Shown here: positions 5,122 through 7,417 of the stretch, one piece after another
Position numbering within the stretch: position 1 is the first letter of the stretch
How the letters are laid out: every line of letters begins with the position of its first letter
Source: Deinococcus ruber
Lineage (GTDB): Bacteria; Deinococcota; Deinococci; Deinococcales; Deinococcaceae
Direction: 5' to 3'
Length of the DNA: 7,417 nt
Assembly (NCBI RefSeq): GCF_014648095.1
Contig: NZ_BMQL01000101.1
Coordinates: 1-7,417 of the forward strand
Program-made: the position numbers and the translations under genes
Notes under the pieces: generated by a model
What the model was told of the DNA's origin: nothing
What the model saw: only the letters and a program-made list of their open reading frames with translations
The model's database searches: none

Positions 5122-5148
5122 TGAACCAGAGAAGTCAGCGGCGCGAGC
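5111..5148 (-). terminator. Second, overlapping hairpin covering the end of the acidic-tail gene
   Basis: GCTCGCGCCGCTGA (5111-5124) and TCAGCGGCGCGAGC (5135-5148) form a perfect 14-pair stem with a ten-base loop. One arm is shared with the 38-bp palindrome, so the two folds exclude each other. The other arm encodes the last residues (SRR) and stop of the minus-strand gene. Confidence 0.5.
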
Positions 5149-6022
5149 GACTGGTGCGGCTGGCCGGCCTGCTGGTCTGGAGGGCCGGGACGTTCAGCTC
5201 GCCTTGGTCGGTGTTGCCGGTAGCAGCAGCGTCATCGTTCGCCTCGTTGTCAGCGCTGCTGTCCTCAGCATCCTGCTGGATGTCCTCGAGGGCGCCCTGG
5301 GCTTCTTCGCTGGTGGTGAGCTCGCTTTCGCGATCGTTGCTGTCATCGTGATGTTCCGCGCTGACCTCTGCTTGGCTGCGGGCCCGGGTGTCGGCCTCGT
5401 CGTTCAGCTGTGCGGGATCCTGCGGATCTTCCAGCGTGTTGTGCGGGGCGTGCTCCTGCGGTTCATCGGCGATCGCTTCGCTGGTGGGTGTGGCCCGGGT
5501 GGCAGCTTCCTGCGGGAGGACCGCACTGCTGGAGGCTGGCTCGCTGCGCTGGATCGTTCCGATGGCCAGCAGCAGATCGTCGAAGGCCTGCAGTTCGCTG
5601 CTGTGTTCGATGACGCTGGTGCCTTGCTGGGCAGCGGTGTTGACCTGCGCGGTGCTGAAGGCCGGGTCGGTGTGCGTCAGGCCGGTGAGCGCTCGCAGCT
5701 GCTCGAGGACCTTGCCGGCGTCGACCTCGGTGTTGCGGTACGTGACGGTGCGCACAGCGTCGTCGCTGCTCTGTCCGCCGAGCAGGGTGACGGTGACGGT
5801 GCCGGTCTGTAGGTCGGTGTTGAAGACCGCGGCGAGGTTGCCGCGGGTTTTCATGACCGTCTGCAGCAGCAGCACGCTGCGCAGGTCCTGCAGGCGGTTG
5901 AGCAGCGGGAGATGCTGGGCGATCAGCCGCGCGCGTTTCATGGCGCTGTTGCTGTTGTTGGGGGTGGCGGTGATGAGGGTCTGGCTGGTGGGCGCCTTGC
6001 TGGGTTCAGTGGTTTGGGTCAT
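5135..6022 (-). CDS. Hypothetical protein with long acidic disordered tail, 295 residues
   Basis: Not recognised. The ATG at 6022 has a good ribosome site (AGAGGAG, six bases upstream). Residues 1-26 are Thr/Ser/Asn-rich and probably disordered. Residues 27-160 look folded: helices AMKRARLIAQHLPLLNRLQDL and SVLLLQTVMK, a strand pair AAVFNTD and GTVTVTLLGG, then KVLEQLRALTGL and LQAFDDLLLAIGTIQ. Residues 161-280 are low-complexity and strongly acidic (many Asp, Glu, Gln, Ser, few hydrophobics), and the last 14 residues turn basic (SRPASRTSRSRR). Such tails occur in DNA mimics, chaperones of basic proteins and SSB-like proteins, but no family is evident. There is no signal peptide. One ATATATAC box lies 43 bases upstream and another about 240. 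Long antisense frames here are G+C shadows without ribosome sites. Confidence 0.68.
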   Translation of the reverse strand: MTQTTEPSKAPTSQTLITATPNNSNSAMKRARLIAQHLPLLNRLQDLRSVLLLQTVMKTRGNLAAVFNTDLQTGTVTVTLLGGQSSDDAVRTVTYRNTEVDAGKVLEQLRALTGLTHTDPAFSTAQVNTAAQQGTSVIEHSSELQAFDDLLLAIGTIQRSEPASSSAVLPQEAATRATPTSEAIADEPQEHAPHNTLEDPQDPAQLNDEADTRARSQAEVSAEHHDDSNDRESELTTSEEAQGALEDIQQDAEDSSADNEANDDAAATGNTDQGELNVPALQTSRPASRTSRSRR

Positions 6023-6064
6023 GGAGCTCCTCTGGGAGAGTTGAGAGGGTATGTGGTTGCTACC

Positions 6065-6080
6065 AGAAAATATATCACCG
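6065..6080 (-). promoter_or_regulatory. ATATATAC box variant upstream of the acidic-tail gene
   Basis: The plus strand reads AGAAAATATATCACCG; read toward the gene it is GGTGATATATTTTCT, ending 43 bases before the ATG at 6022. The distance suits a promoter or operator for this gene. It differs from the main core by an extra A and the loss of one A before the CA. Confidence 0.4.
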
Positions 6081-6260
6081 TATCTGTGAACAGCGAAGTG
6101 CAGCTCGGGCGTGTCACGGCGGGGCGTATCGTCCGCACCGGATTCAGCTGCAGTTGCTGTACCCGCAGGGCTGGCAGGTGTGGCAGCGTTTCTCCACTGG
6201 GCGTGCTGGTCTCCCTCGACACTGATGTTCGGGTGGATTGCTGTGGGAGAACCTGATGTA

Positions 6261-6275
6261 GGAAATATATACAAC
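6261..6275 (-). promoter_or_regulatory. ATATATAC box between the acidic-tail gene and the hydrolase remnant
   Basis: GGAAATATATACAACG carries the exact core GAAATATATACA (6262-6273). It points toward the minus-strand gene at 6022, about 240 bases away, and sits just past the 3' end of the hydrolase remnant. No good -35 box is seen at normal spacing, which favours an operator or other binding site. The remainder of 6023-6284 has no gene. Confidence 0.5.
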
Positions 6276-6284
6276 GGGGCGGGG

Positions 6285-6719
6285 CTAAGGGAGAGTGTAA
6301 GTAAACGTCTTGGTGTCTCGTCTAATCCCTCCTCTGTTCCTTCCCTCGCCCCTGCGTCTGCCCTGGCGGGATGAACGGCGTGTGCTCCCTCGACAATATC
6401 CAGGCTGAACAGACACCATCAATTGGAAGAGGTGATTGGGTCGTAGGCCTGAGGGAGCCATCGGGATGGTTGGCGTCGTGGAGGTGCCCTGCCGACACAG
6501 ACCGTGGCCGGGAGGATCGTAGAGCCACACGGTATGGGACGCCGCGAGGAGATGGGCCAGACGGTAGTACATCCACGACGCGCAGCCGAGCCCAGGTACG
6601 ATCACGATCGGGGATTGAGGATGATCCGTAGCAGCGGGCGTGGGTGCGTATCCCGCGGATCGTTGAGAACATCGAGCGGCCTGCCGGGATCGTTTGCCGG
6701 GTATTTGGACGGACGGCAC
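6285..6719 (-). pseudogene. Alpha/beta-hydrolase fold protein, N-terminal fragment (decayed)
   Basis: The frame of 144 residues from a GTG at 6719 contains SPIVIVPGLGCASWMYYRLA followed by LLAASHTVWLYDPPGHGLC. This matches the first part of alpha/beta hydrolases: strand 3, the oxyanion-loop PGLG, helix A, strand 4 and the DPPGHG turn (residues about 37-75). The nucleophile elbow GxSxG, the acid and the histidine are missing. Homology stops near residue 88 (about 6455), and the tail is Arg/Ser-rich noise ending in a stop. No ribosome site precedes the GTG. Intact relatives are 250-300 residues long, so this is a remnant without catalytic ability. An ATATATAC box lies just beyond its 3' end. 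Confidence 0.55.
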
Positions 6720-7188
6720 TGGCCAGCGGTGGGCAAAACGTGCGGCGGGTCAAGGGCGGCATGCCAGAGCATAGCCGCTCTGCACGTGGTGAGAGGCTCA
6801 GAAAGTCAGAAAGCAATGGGTCTGTGGTGGGCGGAGGACCGGTCTGGCCTGCTCCTCCGTCTCATCCATTCAGCTCTCTCCCCTTTCCTCTGCTCCCGCT
6901 TGAGCGTCAGCGTGGAAACACCGACAAGAGCGCGGTGCAGGCATAGCAAAGACGCTGACAGCGTGAGACCCTTCCCTGTTGCTCTGCTCCCGAAGTGGAC
7001 CGCCATCGAAGTCGCCTCCCATCTGGGTGAACCTTCCGCTATCCAGCAGGGCGTCGACGCTGATGACAGCCCGGACGATGCACGCGGATCCGGACTCCCT
7101 GCAGGCCGTCTGGTGCGTCTGGGTGGAGGAGGTGACGCGCGACGGCCATCGATAGGCGTTCAGTCTTGGTTCGATCCGTTCTTGATCG

Positions 7189-7233
7189 GTGAGTCGACAC
7201 ACCGTGAGCCGACACATATCCGCAGCCGACCAA
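7189..7233. repeat. Short direct repeats, GTGAGYCGACACA
   Basis: GTGAGTCGACACA (7189-7201) and GTGAGCCGACACA (7204-7216) differ at one base and are spaced by 15. A looser third copy with AGCCGAC lies at 7221-7233. Spacing of about one and a half helical turns suits a protein-binding array, operator or iteron-like, upstream of the box at 7311. Confidence 0.4.
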
Positions 7234-7310
7234 AACTGACACTGCGGGGCTGACGCTGGGGCAACGGCAGGGCAGGGAGAGAGGGAGCTGAGGGAGGACA
7301 GAACAACCCC

Positions 7311-7330
7311 TTGGTGTATATATTCTCCAA
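7311..7330 (+). promoter_or_regulatory. ATATATAC box near the window end
   Basis: The plus strand reads TTGGTGTATATATTCTCCAA, the near-reverse of box 1 (GGAAATATATACACCAA against GGAGAATATATACACCAA). Its ends TTGG and CCAA are also inverted copies, making it partly palindromic. It points to the right, toward a possible gene at the window edge. Confidence 0.5.
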
Positions 7331-7372
7331 ACGACGATCGGGCCGGACGGTCCCCTGACGCCCCTGACCCCG

Positions 7373-7417
7373 GTGGCCCTCCTCCCGCTGGTGCTCGAGA
7401 TGCTCGCAGAGCGGGCC
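7373..7417 (+). CDS. Possible 5' end of a gene running off the window
   Basis: From a GTG at 7373 the frame reads VALLPLVLEMLAERA to the window edge, with codon use like that of a G+C-rich coding region and an amphipathic helical pattern. The frame is open back to a TGA near 7291 but has no ATG, GTG or TTG earlier, so the GTG or a later ATG would be the start. There is no Shine-Dalgarno site. The ATATATAC box about 45 bases upstream parallels the arrangement before the acidic-tail gene. The piece is too short to identify. Confidence 0.22.
   Translation, partial: MALLPLVLEMLAERA

Larger units (their letters stand above)
6720..7372. other. Gene-poor stretch with short repeats
   Basis: No intact gene can be supported. 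One plus-strand frame remains open through 6504-7253, but the part over the hydrolase remnant is antisense noise. Around 6992-7055 it reads PKWTAIEVASHLGEPSAIQQ, faintly like a helix-turn-helix, without a start or a continuing domain, so at most it is a relic. Other items are a pyrimidine-rich run near 6850-6900, CTCTGCTCCCG twice (6888-6898, 6982-6992), the inverted octamers GTCAGCGT (6906-6913) and ACGCTGAC (6952-6959), and the 15-base-spaced repeats at 7189-7216. Confidence 0.4.

Noticed and set aside
5204..6044. Plus-strand frames of about 200 residues opposite the acidic-tail gene
   Set aside because: The hydrophobic Val/Leu/Ala runs are the antisense of Asp/Glu/Gln-rich codons; there is no ribosome site and the minus gene has a good one.
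6992..7150. A helix-turn-helix gene in the plus frame PKWTAIEVASHLGE
   Set aside because: The resemblance is short, there is no start codon with a ribosome site, and the frame soon loses protein-like character; at most a relic.
7189..7233. CRISPR array
   Set aside because: Only two or three 13-base repeats with two-base gaps; there are no spacers of suitable length and no cas genes.

Overview
The window is high-G+C bacterial DNA that most resembles an accessory region (plasmid or genomic island) of a Deinococcus-type bacterium. That assignment is an inference. It rests on the G+C-rich coding bias, a start codon placed directly after a -10 box (leaderless expression, common in Deinococcus), the mix of IS630 and TnpB remnants with an AlkA-like glycosylase, and small lineage-restricted genes. 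No rRNA, tRNA or CRISPR array is visible.

Layout. Positions 1-1074 are a mosaic of broken genes: the 3' part of an IS630-type transposase (+), then a 5'-truncated IS200/IS605 element carrying the RuvC half of tnpB (-) with its right-end hairpin and probable reRNA region, then the C-terminal half of a glyoxalase-like (VOC) gene (+). The VOC stop overlaps the start of an intact DNA-3-methyladenine glycosylase II gene (1071-2012, +). On the opposite strand lie a UvrD-like P-loop protein lacking the later helicase motifs (2148-2990, -) and a 100-residue unknown protein (3116-3418, -), separated by a terminator-like hairpin. An A+T-rich, repeat-bearing divergent region (3419-3846) follows.

On its other side is a leaderless gene for a 150-residue protein with a lysine-rich tail (3847-4299, +), then a secreted 146-residue protein with Tyr-Gly repeats (4603-5043, +). 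The latter converges on a 295-residue protein with a long acidic tail (5135-6022, -). A 38-bp perfect palindrome, overlapped by a second long hairpin, sits between these convergent genes. Positions 6285-6719 hold a decayed alpha/beta-hydrolase fragment (-). The rest, to 7417, is gene-poor with short repeats; a gene may begin at the very end.

The most striking unexplained signal is a recurring A+T-rich box (core GAAATATATACA) at about six places: 3521-3560 (twice), about 3719-3735, 6065-6080, 6261-6275 and 7311-7330. All copies lie between genes. Five of the six read as TGTATATATTTC toward the gene downstream. They may be operator or promoter elements linking the unknown genes into one regulon, or protein-binding sites for replication or partition. 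The shared boxes, the pair of proteins with oppositely charged tails and the unusual terminators make 3116-6274 the best candidate for an undescribed module, but no function can be assigned from sequence alone.
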